Shown: in pieces, positions 8,447-16,224 of the stretch
How the letters are laid out: each line of letters opens with the position of its first letter
Numbering within the stretch: the stretch's first letter is position 1
Assembly: GCA_017415025.1 (NCBI GenBank)
Contig: JAFQJH010000025.1
Span: 1 to 64,000 of the forward strand
Reading direction: 5' to 3'
Length of the DNA stretch: 64,000 nt
Origin: Clostridia bacterium
Lineage (GTDB): Bacteria > Bacillota > Clostridia > Oscillospirales > Acutalibacteraceae
Made by a program: the position numbers and the translations under genes
Notes under the pieces: model-generated
Database searches by the model: none
What the model was told of the DNA's origin: nothing
The model's input: only the letters and a program-made list of their open reading frames with translations

Positions 8447-8800
8447 TTATTTACTTGCAGCTTCCTGAAGGAACTTGAAGTTATATGCACCGTGCTCGTC
8501 CATAATCTTGTCAACAGCCTCATTGAGTGCGTCCTTTTTATAAACGATATCGGTTACTTCTTTACCGTTTGCATCAAGATACATATAAGCCATATATGCG
8601 CCCTTGAAAAGACCGAGCTTTTCGCGCATCATAACCATAACCTCATCGGTAACGCCGATATAGTCAGCAGCTTCTGCTTCTGTAAGATAATCAGCGACTG
8701 CTGTATCAGCCTTTGTGTCAGGTGTGCAGGAAGCGTAGGTTACGCAGAGAGCAACCACGCAGAGAATTGCAACAATGCAGGAAATAATTGTGTTTTTCAT
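8447..8800 (-). CDS. Exported/membrane-anchored protein with excisionase-like HTH fold
   Basis: 117 residues from the ATG at 8800, which has AAAGGAG 7-8 nt upstream. An N-terminal hydrophobic segment (about 4-24) ends YASC, an imperfect lipobox, so it is lipid-anchored or single-pass. Residues about 38-105 (YLTEAEAADYIGV, later KKDALNEAVDKIM) resemble the HTH_17/excisionase fold normally found in cytoplasmic DNA-binding proteins. Finding it outside the membrane is odd. Function unknown; monocistronic, with its own terminator. Confidence 0.7.
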   Translation of the reverse strand: MKNTIISCIVAILCVVALCVTYASCTPDTKADTAVADYLTEAEAADYIGVTDEVMVMMREKLGLFKGAYMAYMYLDANGKEVTDIVYKKDALNEAVDKIMDEHGAYNFKFLQEAASK

Positions 8801-8885
8801 TATAAAAACTCCTTTGTTTTGATTAACGGAAATATAATAACACATCGGGATATAGATTTCAATGTGTTTTTCAGTTTTTATTGAA

Positions 8886-9227
8886 TTATTCCCAATCCTT
8901 CCATATTTCGGGCTTATATCCCACGGTTGCTTTTTTACCGTTACGGACAATGGGTGTTTTGAAAAGCGACTGATTTTCAAGAAGCTTCTCTTCAATCGCT
9001 TCCTTGCTTGCAAGATACTTGATAAAGCAATCCTCATAGGCCTTGGATTTTTCGTCAATCAGCTCGTCCATACCGCCGACGGCATTTTTTATATTGCGGT
9101 ACTCCCCTTCGCTCATACCGTATTTGACAAGGTCAACAAACTGATATTTTATCCTGCGTTCCTTAAAATAACGCTCCGCTTTTTTAGTATCAAAGCATTT
9201 CGCTTTACCGTAAATCTGAATATTCAT
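8886..9227 (-). CDS. ArsC/Spx family thioredoxin-fold protein
   Basis: 113 residues with the ArsC/Spx fold: N-terminal YGKAKCFDTKKAERYF with a single cysteine, C11, at the active position, and the later TPIVRNGKKATVGYKPE segment. It lacks the CxxC redox switch of Spx, and the arsenate reductase arginine pattern is only partial, so it is closer to the YffB/ArsC-like group. Role as a reductase is inferred from the fold. Divergently transcribed from cca; their promoters overlap. Confidence 0.8.
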   Translation of the reverse strand: MNIQIYGKAKCFDTKKAERYFKERRIKYQFVDLVKYGMSEGEYRNIKNAVGGMDELIDEKSKAYEDCFIKYLASKEAIEEKLLENQSLFKTPIVRNGKKATVGYKPEIWKDWE

Positions 9228-9250
9228 TTAATCACCTTTTGCATTTAGTC

Positions 9251-9279
9251 TTGATAATTATACTTTAAAATGTTAAAAT
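9251..9279 (+). promoter_or_regulatory. Promoter of cca
   Basis: TTGATA (9251-9256), 17-bp spacer, TAAAAT (9274-9279). The 5' UTR then contains a hairpin motif (9288-9310) shared with two other loci. Confidence 0.65.
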
Positions 9280-9284
9280 TGTAA
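9257..9284 (-). promoter_or_regulatory. Promoter of ArsC-like gene
   Basis: Minus strand TTACAA (9279-9284), 16-bp spacer, TATAAT (9257-9262). It overlaps the divergent cca promoter almost completely, so the two probably compete for RNA polymerase. Confidence 0.6.
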
Positions 9285-9287
9285 AGT

Positions 9288-9310
9288 GGGGTGACGATAG
9301 TAATCCGAAC
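9288..9310 (+). repeat. Copy of the GRTTACNATNGTAATCC-like hairpin motif
   Basis: GGGGTGACGATAGTAATCCG matches ends of the element at 45149-45426 and the hairpin at 60040-60063. It lies between the cca promoter and its SD, so it would be in the mRNA leader. Confidence 0.6.
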
Positions 9311-9326
9311 CTTAAGGAGTGATTAA

Positions 9327-10661
9327 ATGTATATTGAGTATCCCGAATATATAAGTACCGCCGTAAAACTGCTTGAGCAAAGCGGTTATAAGGCTTATGC
9401 CGTCGGCGGATGTATCAGAGATGCTCTTATGAACAAAGCTCCGAACGATTGGGATATGACCACCTCATCAAAGCCGGAGGAAACGATAGAGGTCTTTAAA
9501 AACTACCGTGTAATACCCACCGGACTCAAGCACGGAACGGTTACGGTTATTATTGACGGTGCTCATATCGAAATAACAACGATGCGTATTGACGGCGAAT
9601 ATCACGACAACAGACGGCCTGATGACGTGGAATTCACACAGGATATAACACAAGACCTCAGCAGACGTGATTTTACGGTCAATGCAATTGCATATAACCA
9701 TACAAGCGGGATAACTGACCCGTTTTGCGGCAGAGAGGATATAGAAAGCAGAATAATCCGTTGTGTCGGCGACCCTGACAAGCGTTTCAATGAGGACGCG
9801 TTGAGAATTATCCGTGCGTTGAGATTTGCAAGTGTTCTTGATTTTCAAATAGAAAAGAATACCGCCGACAGTATAAGGCGAAATGCTCACCTGCTGAATA
9901 ACGTCGCCGCGGAGCGAATCAGAGTTGAGCTGTTAAAGCTTTTATGCGGCTGTGCGGTCGAGAGAGTTCTCGGGGAATTCAAGGACGTAATTTTCACCGT
10001 AATTCCCGGGCTCAGGGAAAGTGACGGTTTTCCGCAGAACACGCCTTTTCATATATACGACGTCTGGGGGCATACGATAAAGGTTGTTGCCGGAGTTAAG
10101 AACACGCCCGAATTAAGATTCGCGGCACTTCTGCACGACGTTGCCAAGCCGCAGAAATTTTATCTTGACGATAAGGGAATCGCTCACTTTAAAGGACATC
10201 CCGAGCTGAGCGCGGAAATAGCGTTTGATATTATGAAAAGACTGCGCTTTCCGAACGCAGAGATAAAAGATATTTGCGATATCATACACCTGCACGACAC
10301 ACGTCCTGACGGAAGCAAAAGCAAACTCGCAAGACTTTGCTCGGAATATTCGTGTGATACGGTACGGCAGACACTCGAGCTTATGCGCGGCGATGCGGCA
10401 GGCAAGAACCCCGTGTATTACGAAGAAGACATTCAGTCCTACGCCCTGGCCGAAAAACAGATTGACGAAATCGAGCAATCTGCACTCTGCCTCTCCGTGG
10501 CGGAGCTTGACGTGAGCGGACAGGATATTATGGCTCTCGGCTTTAAAGGTCGGGAAATCGGCAACACTCTCGAAAGGCTGTTACAGCTTGTAATTGATGA
10601 GAAAATCGAAAATAAAAAAGAGGTTTTACTCGGCACTGCAAAAAAGTTGAAAAATAATTAA
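9327..10661 (+). CDS. cca: CCA-adding tRNA nucleotidyltransferase
   Basis: Class II CCA-adding enzyme/poly(A) polymerase family, 444 residues; repairs or adds the 3' CCA of tRNAs. The head domain has GGCIRDAL (27-34) and the catalytic pair D41 and D43 in DWDMTT, then RRDFTVNAIAYN and the RFNEDALRIIRALRF motif. An HD domain follows (AALLHDVAKP, about 265-275), as in many Firmicutes enzymes. ATG with AAGGAG SD. The tRNA-Leu just downstream already encodes CCA, so the enzyme would act there in repair. Confidence 0.95.
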   Translation: MYIEYPEYISTAVKLLEQSGYKAYAVGGCIRDALMNKAPNDWDMTTSSKPEETIEVFKNYRVIPTGLKHGTVTVIIDGAHIEITTMRIDGEYHDNRRPDDVEFTQDITQDLSRRDFTVNAIAYNHTSGITDPFCGREDIESRIIRCVGDPDKRFNEDALRIIRALRFASVLDFQIEKNTADSIRRNAHLLNNVAAERIRVELLKLLCGCAVERVLGEFKDVIFTVIPGLRESDGFPQNTPFHIYDVWGHTIKVVAGVKNTPELRFAALLHDVAKPQKFYLDDKGIAHFKGHPELSAEIAFDIMKRLRFPNAEIKDICDIIHLHDTRPDGSKSKLARLCSEYSCDTVRQTLELMRGDAAGKNPVYYEEDIQSYALAEKQIDEIEQSALCLSVAELDVSGQDIMALGFKGREIGNTLERLLQLVIDEKIENKKEVLLGTAKKLKNN

Positions 10662-10679
10662 AAAAGTTTAAAAAAAGGC

Positions 10680-10708
10680 TTGACATAGGTTTTGGTTTTT
10701 GTTATAAT
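10680..10708 (+). promoter_or_regulatory. Sigma-A promoter of tRNA-Leu copy 2
   Basis: TTGACA (10680-10685), 17-bp spacer, TATAAT (10703-10708): perfect consensus 34 bp before the tRNA. Confidence 0.92.
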
Positions 10709-10741
10709 TTCACTCGTTCGTTGAGGACAAAAACCGAATAT

Positions 10742-10825
10742 GCGAGAGTGGCGGAATCGGCAGACGCGCACGTTTGAGGGGCGTGTGGTAATCCCGTACG
10801 GGTTCAAGTCCCGTCTCTCGCACCA
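10742..10825 (+). tRNA. tRNA-Leu (anticodon GAG), copy 2
   Basis: 84 nt with encoded CCA, identical in sequence to the minus-strand copy at 1454-1537. Acceptor stem GCGAGAG/CTCTCGC, anticodon loop TTGAGGG. Its promoter and terminator differ in sequence from those of copy 1, so only the tRNA body is duplicated. Confidence 0.97.
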
Positions 10826-10826
10826 G

Positions 10827-10858
10827 AAAAACTCAAGTCGCAAGGCTTGAGTTTTTCC
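10827..10858 (+). terminator. Terminator of tRNA-Leu copy 2
   Basis: AAAAACTCAAG (10827-10837) pairs with CTTGAGTTTTT (10846-10856), ending in a T-run. Confidence 0.88.
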
Positions 10859-10892
10859 TTTTAATATCTACTAATCTTGTGAGGTAAACTAA

Positions 10893-11522
10893 ATGAAAAC
10901 CTTTCTTTTCCAGGGTGACTCGATAACGGATGCAAACAGAGATGACGAGAACGAGGATAATTTCGGTCTGGGCTGCGGTTATGCGCTGTTGCTTGCATCT
11001 GATTTTTCAAGAAAATATAAAGATAATTTCAAATTCATCAACCGCGGTAAAAGCGGAGACAGAATTACTGACGTATATGCAAGGATTAAAGAAGACATAA
11101 TCAACCTTAAGCCTGATTATATGTCAATTCTCATCGGTGTCAACGACGTTTCTCACGAGCTGACACAGGCTTGCGGTGTTCTGCCCGAAAAGTTTGAAAA
11201 AATATACTCAATGCTTATCGAGGAAGTTACACAGGCACTGCCCGAGATTAAAATTATTATTATTGAGCCGTTTGTTCTAGAGGGCTTGCATACAGCCGAG
11301 AGGTGGACCGAATTCAGCGGTGAAGTAAAAAAGATGGCAGATGCATCAAAGCGTGTTGCTGAAAAATTCGGTCTGAAATTTGTACCTTTGCAGAGCTTTT
11401 TTGATGAAGCTTCTGCTGACGGTGACACACGTTACTGGAGCGTTGACGGTATTCATCCCACTGCCGCAGGACATCAGATTATCAAAGAAGAGCTTGCAAA
11501 AGCAATTACGGACATTCTTTAA
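10893..11522 (+). CDS. SGNH/GDSL-type esterase
   Basis: 209-residue SGNH hydrolase. All four blocks are visible: GDSITD with nucleophile S10, a glycine block near 51-55, GVND with N84, and DGIHPT with D185 and H188. No signal peptide, so cytoplasmic. Such enzymes remove acetyl or acyl groups from carbohydrates or lipids; the substrate cannot be told. A CapA-like gene follows 23 nt downstream, suggesting one transcript and a shared glycan-related task. Confidence 0.88.
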   Translation: MKTFLFQGDSITDANRDDENEDNFGLGCGYALLLASDFSRKYKDNFKFINRGKSGDRITDVYARIKEDIINLKPDYMSILIGVNDVSHELTQACGVLPEKFEKIYSMLIEEVTQALPEIKIIIIEPFVLEGLHTAERWTEFSGEVKKMADASKRVAEKFGLKFVPLQSFFDEASADGDTRYWSVDGIHPTAAGHQIIKEELAKAITDIL

Positions 11523-11545
11523 TAAAACAGTGAGAGGTTGTTTTT

Positions 11546-12709
11546 ATGAAAGATAAAACTTCTTTAGTTTTTACGGGCGATATCGGTTTTGACAGATATA
11601 TGTACAAAAAATGGGAGGATGAGGAGCTCATATCCGAGGATATTCTCAAATTTCTCCACAGTGCTGATCACGTTATTGCAAATGTTGAGGGCCCGATTGC
11701 GCCCGTTGAGCAGAACACAACACAGGGCGGTGTTCAGCAATTGCTACACACAATCGACCCCGCCGCCGTTAAGGTGCTCAACAATATGCACGCCGATATC
11801 TGGAACATCTGTAACAATCACATTATGGACGCAAAGGAATACGGCATAAAAAGTACTCTTGATATTGCAAAGGCAAATTCAGTGCAGACTATCGGTGCAG
11901 GAATGAACATTGACGAAGCAAGAAAGCCCGTTATTCTTGACGAGGCAGGCGGAATCGGTATGTTCGGAGTCGGCTATCAGAGAGCCTGCCGAAAAGCTGA
12001 TATCGACAAGCCCGGCTGTTACAGCTGGAGTGACCTTGATGCGATACAGAACACAATCAACGAGATAAAGGCTAAATGCCGTTGGTGCGTTGTTGTGGCA
12101 CACGCGGGAGAAGAATTCACTCCGCTCCCCTCTCCCTATACAAGAGAGCGTTATCACAAATATCTTGAAATGGGTGCGGATATTGTTGTCTCCCATCACC
12201 CTCACGTTCCGATGAATTACGAAACTGTCGGCGATAAGGTTATTTTCTATTCTTTGGGTAATTTTATTTTTGATACCGATTATCAGCGTTCGCAGTTCAA
12301 TACTGAGCTCGGATTGCTTGTTAAAATCAATTTCACGGAAGACAGTTTCACCTGGGAGCCGATGGGACTTGAGATAGAGCGCGGTGCTGAACATATAGTG
12401 AAGGCTGATTTGCCGAGAATTTTTGTTGATGTTCAGGAAGATGAATATAAGCTTCTTGCTCCGCTTTCCGCTAAAGTGCTTGTGGCGGCGACAAAAAGAC
12501 AGATGACATATCTTCATCCCGAAGAATTCAAGAACGCTACCGAAGAGCAATGGAAAGAGCATTTTTCAATAGAACTCCGAACGGGACGCGTACCCGGTGA
12601 AACGCTTGATTTCTTTATTATATGTCCCCTTGCCGAAGAGGCAGAAAAGGGCGAATGGAAGAAAAGCAAATTAGAAGATGTTAAAGAATATATGATTGAA
12701 CAACTATAA
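11546..12709 (+). CDS. CapA-family (PGA_cap) metallophosphatase-like protein
   Basis: 387 residues of the CapA family, related to the poly-gamma-glutamate capsule protein and the calcineurin-like metal fold. Motifs: VFTGDIGFD near the N-terminus, ANVEGPIA, NICNNHIMD, AHAGEEF, SHHPHVPM and YSLGNFIFD. Unlike classical CapA there is no N-terminal membrane anchor, so it is probably cytoplasmic. No other capsule genes are nearby. Exact reaction unknown; the family's enzymology is poorly settled. Follows the SGNH gene at 23 nt. Confidence 0.85.
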   Translation: MKDKTSLVFTGDIGFDRYMYKKWEDEELISEDILKFLHSADHVIANVEGPIAPVEQNTTQGGVQQLLHTIDPAAVKVLNNMHADIWNICNNHIMDAKEYGIKSTLDIAKANSVQTIGAGMNIDEARKPVILDEAGGIGMFGVGYQRACRKADIDKPGCYSWSDLDAIQNTINEIKAKCRWCVVVAHAGEEFTPLPSPYTRERYHKYLEMGADIVVSHHPHVPMNYETVGDKVIFYSLGNFIFDTDYQRSQFNTELGLLVKINFTEDSFTWEPMGLEIERGAEHIVKADLPRIFVDVQEDEYKLLAPLSAKVLVAATKRQMTYLHPEEFKNATEEQWKEHFSIELRTGRVPGETLDFFIICPLAEEAEKGEWKKSKLEDVKEYMIEQL

Positions 12710-12725
12710 TTTTCAAAATTTGCTA

Positions 12726-12754
12726 TTGCAATTTAAACCATTAAAGTATATAAT
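12726..12754 (+). promoter_or_regulatory. Promoter of aminotransferase gene
   Basis: TTGCAA (12726-12731), 17-bp spacer, TATAAT (12749-12754). The in-frame ATG at 12757 lies at or before the transcription start, which supports the downstream start at 12787. Confidence 0.7.
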
Positions 12755-12786
12755 CTATGCGTATTTTGAAACAAGAAGGTGTTGTT

Positions 12787-14004
12787 ATGGATATCATTAA
12801 AACCGCTGAGAGAATGAAAAACGTTCACTCTGACATCAGAGGCCCTTTGTTCGTAGAAGCTATGGATATGCGTGCGAGAGGCATTGATGTTCTGAGACTT
12901 AATACAGGTAACCCTGCAACTTTCGGCTTCAAGCTCCCGAAAAGCCTTGAGGACGCACTCAAGGGCAACGAGCAGAAGGGCGTTGCATACTGTGATTTTA
13001 AGGGTATGCCCGACGCAAGAGAAGCTATCTGCGAATACGAAAAGACAAAGGGTATTGAAGGCATTGTTCCCGACGATGTATTCATCGGAAACGGTGTCAG
13101 CGAGGTTGTAAACTTTGCTCTTATGCCCCTTCTTAACGACGGTGACGAGGTGCTTGTCCCCTCACCCAGCTATTCACTCTGGGGTAACTCCGTTTACCTT
13201 GCAAGCGGTGTTCCCGTATTCTACACCTGCGACGAAAAGGCAAATTGGTATCCCGATGTTGCGGATATCCGTTCAAAGATTACACCCAAGACAAAGGCTA
13301 TCGTTATCATTAACCCGAATAACCCGACAGGTGCTCTTTATCCGAAGGAGCTTCTCCTTGAGATTGTGCAAATTGCAAGAGAAAACGGACTTATCATCTT
13401 CTCTGACGAAATATATGACAGACTTGTTATGGACGGTCTTGAGCATATTTCAACAGCTTCACTCGCACCCGACATCCCCGTTGTTACAATGAACGGTCTT
13501 TCAAAGTCACATCTTGTCTGCGGCTTCCGCTGCGGTTGGATGGTTCTCAGCGGTCCGCGTGAGCTGACGGAAGAATACCGCAAGGGTATTATTCAGATGA
13601 CATCTCTTCGTCTTTGCGCAAACACCCTGCCCCAGCTTGTTATCCCTGCAGCTATGGCAGATATGGAGACTCCGCGTTCAATGATTGTTCCCGGCGGACG
13701 AATCTACGAGCAGAGAGAAGCAACCTGCTCCGAGCTTGAGAAGATTGACGGCATCAGCTTTGTTAAGAACAGCGCCGCCTTCTACCTCTTCCCGAAGCTT
13801 GACGTTAAGAAGTTCAACATTACGGATGATAAGAAATTCGCATGGGATTTGCTCCACGCAACAAACATTCTTCTTATCCCCGGCAGCGGCTTTGATTGGA
13901 AGGAGCCCGACCATTTCCGTATTGTTATGCTTCCCGAGGCTGAAGAGCTCCGCGCCGCAATGAGACGTATGGGCGAATTCCTCGACGGATATAAGCAGAA
14001 ATAA
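12787..14004 (+). CDS. PLP-dependent aminotransferase (AlaA/AspC class I)
   Basis: 405-residue fold-type I aminotransferase. It shows the PLP-binding pattern: GNGVSEVVN (101-109), NPNNPTG (176-182), SDEIYDRL (206-213) and the Schiff-base lysine K240 in NGLSKSHLVCGFR. The overall sequence resembles the AlaA-type glutamate-pyruvate aminotransferases. Start chosen at the ATG 12787 with AGAAGG SD; the longer reading would begin inside the promoter. Monocistronic, with a terminator at 14026. Substrate preference inferred only from family. Confidence 0.9.
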   Translation: MDIIKTAERMKNVHSDIRGPLFVEAMDMRARGIDVLRLNTGNPATFGFKLPKSLEDALKGNEQKGVAYCDFKGMPDAREAICEYEKTKGIEGIVPDDVFIGNGVSEVVNFALMPLLNDGDEVLVPSPSYSLWGNSVYLASGVPVFYTCDEKANWYPDVADIRSKITPKTKAIVIINPNNPTGALYPKELLLEIVQIARENGLIIFSDEIYDRLVMDGLEHISTASLAPDIPVVTMNGLSKSHLVCGFRCGWMVLSGPRELTEEYRKGIIQMTSLRLCANTLPQLVIPAAMADMETPRSMIVPGGRIYEQREATCSELEKIDGISFVKNSAAFYLFPKLDVKKFNITDDKKFAWDLLHATNILLIPGSGFDWKEPDHFRIVMLPEAEELRAAMRRMGEFLDGYKQK

Positions 14005-14025
14005 GAATATTACAGAAGATAATTT

Positions 14026-14060
14026 GCCGAGTGTTCACAAGTACACTCGGCGGTTTTATT
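14026..14060 (+). terminator. Terminator of aminotransferase gene
   Basis: GCCGAGTGT (14026-14034) pairs with ACACTCGGC (14043-14051), followed by GGTTTT. Confidence 0.8.
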
Positions 14061-14426
14061 ATGCTTCGCATAGTGTTATTGACTTTCGGTCAATTTTTAA
14101 CAATTTGGCACATCGACAAGCTCCGTGCCCTACAATATGATTTTAAGTTTGTTCTATAATTGGGGTTTGTTGATGTCTTTTCAATTTTGAAACAAACTAA
14201 AGACAAGCAACCTTCTCTGAAAGGGAAGGTGCCCGACAGGGCGGATGGGTGGAGCGTCAGCGACCAAAAAGTTCTTTGATTTATCTTGTTTCCCTCGTTG
14301 CTTCGCAACGAAACCCCTCAGTCACGGCTTTGCCGTGCCAGCTCCCCTTTCAGGGGCGCCTTAAAGAGAAACCTTTAATTTTACTCCCCGACAAATTAAA
14401 ATTTGATAAACATTTTATAACACAGT
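14061..14426. repeat. Dispersed GC-rich repeat island, left of secreted-protein gene
   Basis: No gene seen. It contains short palindromic blocks typical of Oscillospirales repeats: AAGGGAAGGTGCCCGACAGG near 14220, CTCAGTCACGGCTTTGCCGT near 14320, CAGCTCCCCTTTCAGGGG near 14340, and the word CCCGACAAATTAAAATTTG at about 14388 that recurs at about 16765 (and in variant form at 16563). Confidence 0.6.
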
Positions 14427-14462
14427 AAGACCGACAGATTGCTTCGAATCTGTCGGTCTTTG
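14427..14462. terminator. Strong symmetric hairpin, probable bidirectional terminator
   Basis: AAGACCGACAGATT (14427-14440) pairs perfectly with AATCTGTCGGTCTT (14447-14460) around GCTTCG. T-run is better on the plus strand; it would also serve the minus-strand gene ending at 14511. Confidence 0.65.
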
Positions 14463-14510
14463 TTGTTATGCTATGTTTTTTCGGAACGCATAAATGCGTT
14501 CTCTACGATT

Positions 14511-16001
14511 TTACTCTGCTGTATATTCGAGAGTGCCGACAGTTTTCCAGATATTTTTGCGGTAAATTTTGACTTCAATTTCGTTAAGTCCGTCCTCATT
14601 CATCCAAGCATTGCCTGTGAATATCTTGTTGCCGTTTTCGTCTGTTGCGGTTGAAGCAACCGTTACTGACGTATTGTTCGGCATTTTGAACATTACTTTT
14701 TCCGTCTTTTCATCTGCTACAACCGTTGCGGGTACGGGGCCCTTCTTGCCTGAAGTTGTGGAAAGCTCCATTGAAACAATGGGGTTATACGGTTCAATTG
14801 TGAAGCTGTATTCAGCGCTATCCCATACATAGTTTTCCTTGCCGCGGACTTTGATTTCAACGCCGACGCTCATATTAGAATGAATATTCCACACCTCATA
14901 AGCAAGGTCGCGGCTCAATTCGCTTACAACCTCACCGTCTGCATTGTAGCTTGTGATTGACACATTTTTATTGTATCTGTCGTAGGTTCTTGTACCGCCG
15001 TCAGGCTCAATGAACTGAATCATCTGCTGTCTGCCGTTGGCTGTGACTGTGAAATCTTTGTGTGTGTCTTCTTGCTGAAGGTAATCTACGTTTTGAATAT
15101 CTTGGCGGTAGTTGTAGTGGATCGAAGAATATGTTAACAATTGCTCATTTCCGTCTTCAATATTTATTCTGTTCCAATCTTCTTCAGAGCCTTCATAATA
15201 AACATTTAGTAATGTACCGTAATTATTGCCAAAAGCACTTTCATCGATTTGAGTAACACTTATTGGAACTACAATATCAGTCCAGTTCCGCATATATTGC
15301 ATATACTGACTAGGTGCACTAGAAATTCTTATTATTTCTGTATCTAAAATTATTTTTTTCACTAAACTAAGAGCGTTATACAAACATCCTCCGTCTCCCA
15401 AATACATATAAAAATACATTTCAGGAGCATAAAAAGAGTCCGTTCTTGTAACCGTAAGTGTACCATTTTCATCAAATATGTATTTACCGTCTGCAAAACT
15501 AATTGTGGCAACATATTTGCAATCATAATTATAAACAATTTGATTTTTCGGAATACTGTTTTCTACTTTTTCCCAATCACCTTCAGAACCCTCATAACAT
15601 ATAATAGGTATTCTACCGGTTTCGTCACTTACATTAGTAACACTCGTTGGAATAACTATGCTTACGCAGTTATTCAATTGATTAATCGGAAACTCTCCAT
15701 ATATATCTGTAAAACCATCTTTAATAACAATCTTTTTGACTTGTCCAAGATAATTATTAACTGCAATATCGACGCTTTGTTGATACAAATAATAATACAT
15801 TTCAGAAGCAAGAAATGTGCCTGTTCCCGTAACAGTAAGCGTACCGTTTTCGTCAAGCACATATTTACCGTCAGCAAAAGAAATAGACCCGTTAATTTCT
15901 AACGCACTTGCAGCAACATCAAGGTCTGCAAGCGGAACAATGCCGACAAGCATTACAAGCGCCAGCAACGCTGATAGAATTTGTTTAATTTTCCTCTTCA
16001 T
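14511..16001 (-). CDS. Secreted protein with two BspA-like repeat units
   Basis: 496 residues from the ATG at 16001 (SD AGGAGG). Signal peptide about 1-32 (MKRKIKQILSALLALVMLVG...). Two related units follow (about 38-160 and 166-300), each opening with SISFADGKY.. or TISFADGKY.., then DENGTLTVT, and closing with YEGSE(G/E)DW before Y-N-Y. This pattern is typical of BspA/LRR_5-type surface proteins of gut Clostridia. Residues 310-496 are beta-rich, without a recognised domain or LPxTG anchor. It stands alone between two repeat islands and is preceded by an unusual structured leader. Role in surface binding is inference. Confidence 0.8.
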   Translation of the reverse strand: MKRKIKQILSALLALVMLVGIVPLADLDVAASALEINGSISFADGKYVLDENGTLTVTGTGTFLASEMYYYLYQQSVDIAVNNYLGQVKKIVIKDGFTDIYGEFPINQLNNCVSIVIPTSVTNVSDETGRIPIICYEGSEGDWEKVENSIPKNQIVYNYDCKYVATISFADGKYIFDENGTLTVTRTDSFYAPEMYFYMYLGDGGCLYNALSLVKKIILDTEIIRISSAPSQYMQYMRNWTDIVVPISVTQIDESAFGNNYGTLLNVYYEGSEEDWNRINIEDGNEQLLTYSSIHYNYRQDIQNVDYLQQEDTHKDFTVTANGRQQMIQFIEPDGGTRTYDRYNKNVSITSYNADGEVVSELSRDLAYEVWNIHSNMSVGVEIKVRGKENYVWDSAEYSFTIEPYNPIVSMELSTTSGKKGPVPATVVADEKTEKVMFKMPNNTSVTVASTATDENGNKIFTGNAWMNEDGLNEIEVKIYRKNIWKTVGTLEYTAE

Positions 16002-16015
16002 TATTTTTCCTCCTA

Positions 16016-16047
16016 AAAATAAAAAGTGCGCAGCCGAAGCTGCGCAC
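16016..16047 (-). terminator. Terminator hairpin in the leader of the secreted-protein gene
   Basis: GTGCGCAGC (16026-16034) pairs perfectly with GCTGCGCAC (16039-16047) around a 4-nt loop and is followed on the minus strand by TTTTTATTTTT, immediately before the AGGAGG SD. This is the layout of a transcription attenuator, or of an independent small RNA end. Confidence 0.88.
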
Positions 16048-16189
16048 GAAAAATACATAGCTCCAACTGTCGCCAAACAAATCCCCACAGACAAACAAGT
16101 GTATGCAGAAACAGAGCATCTGTATTTTTGCCAAAAGGCAGAAAAATACACACACTTAGTTTGTCCAACAATATTCGGATTTGTTTGGC
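16020..16189 (-). ncRNA. Candidate structured leader RNA or small RNA
   Basis: On the minus strand the transcript predicted to start near 16189 begins GCCAAACAAATCC (16177-16189), which pairs perfectly with GGATTTGTTTGGC (16072-16084). Inside this 13-bp stem lies a second imperfect stem (GACAAACTAAGTGTGTG with its partner around 16089-16106) and a terminal hairpin (TATTTTTC-TGCC/GGCA-AAAATA). A perfect terminator follows, then the SD. Total about 170 nt. I do not recognise a known riboswitch class, 6S RNA or SRP RNA in it. It could be a cis-regulator or a stand-alone small RNA. Confidence 0.6.
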
Positions 16190-16195
16190 AATTTT

Positions 16196-16224
16196 AGTTT
16201 ATCACAAAAAAGAAGAAAAATCAA
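16196..16224 (-). promoter_or_regulatory. Candidate promoter of the structured leader
   Basis: Minus strand TTGATT (16219-16224), 17-bp spacer, TAAACT (16196-16201). Transcription would begin near 16189, exactly at the first base of the 13-bp closing stem. Confidence 0.5.

Noticed and set aside
10658-10843. Minus-strand frame antisense to the second tRNA-Leu
   Set aside because: Again tRNA-derived (RRDLNPYGITTRPS pattern); no gene evidence.
16020-16189. SRP RNA or c-di-GMP riboswitch at the structured leader
   Set aside because: The GGAA-type SRP tetraloop domain and the conserved GEMM motifs are not present.
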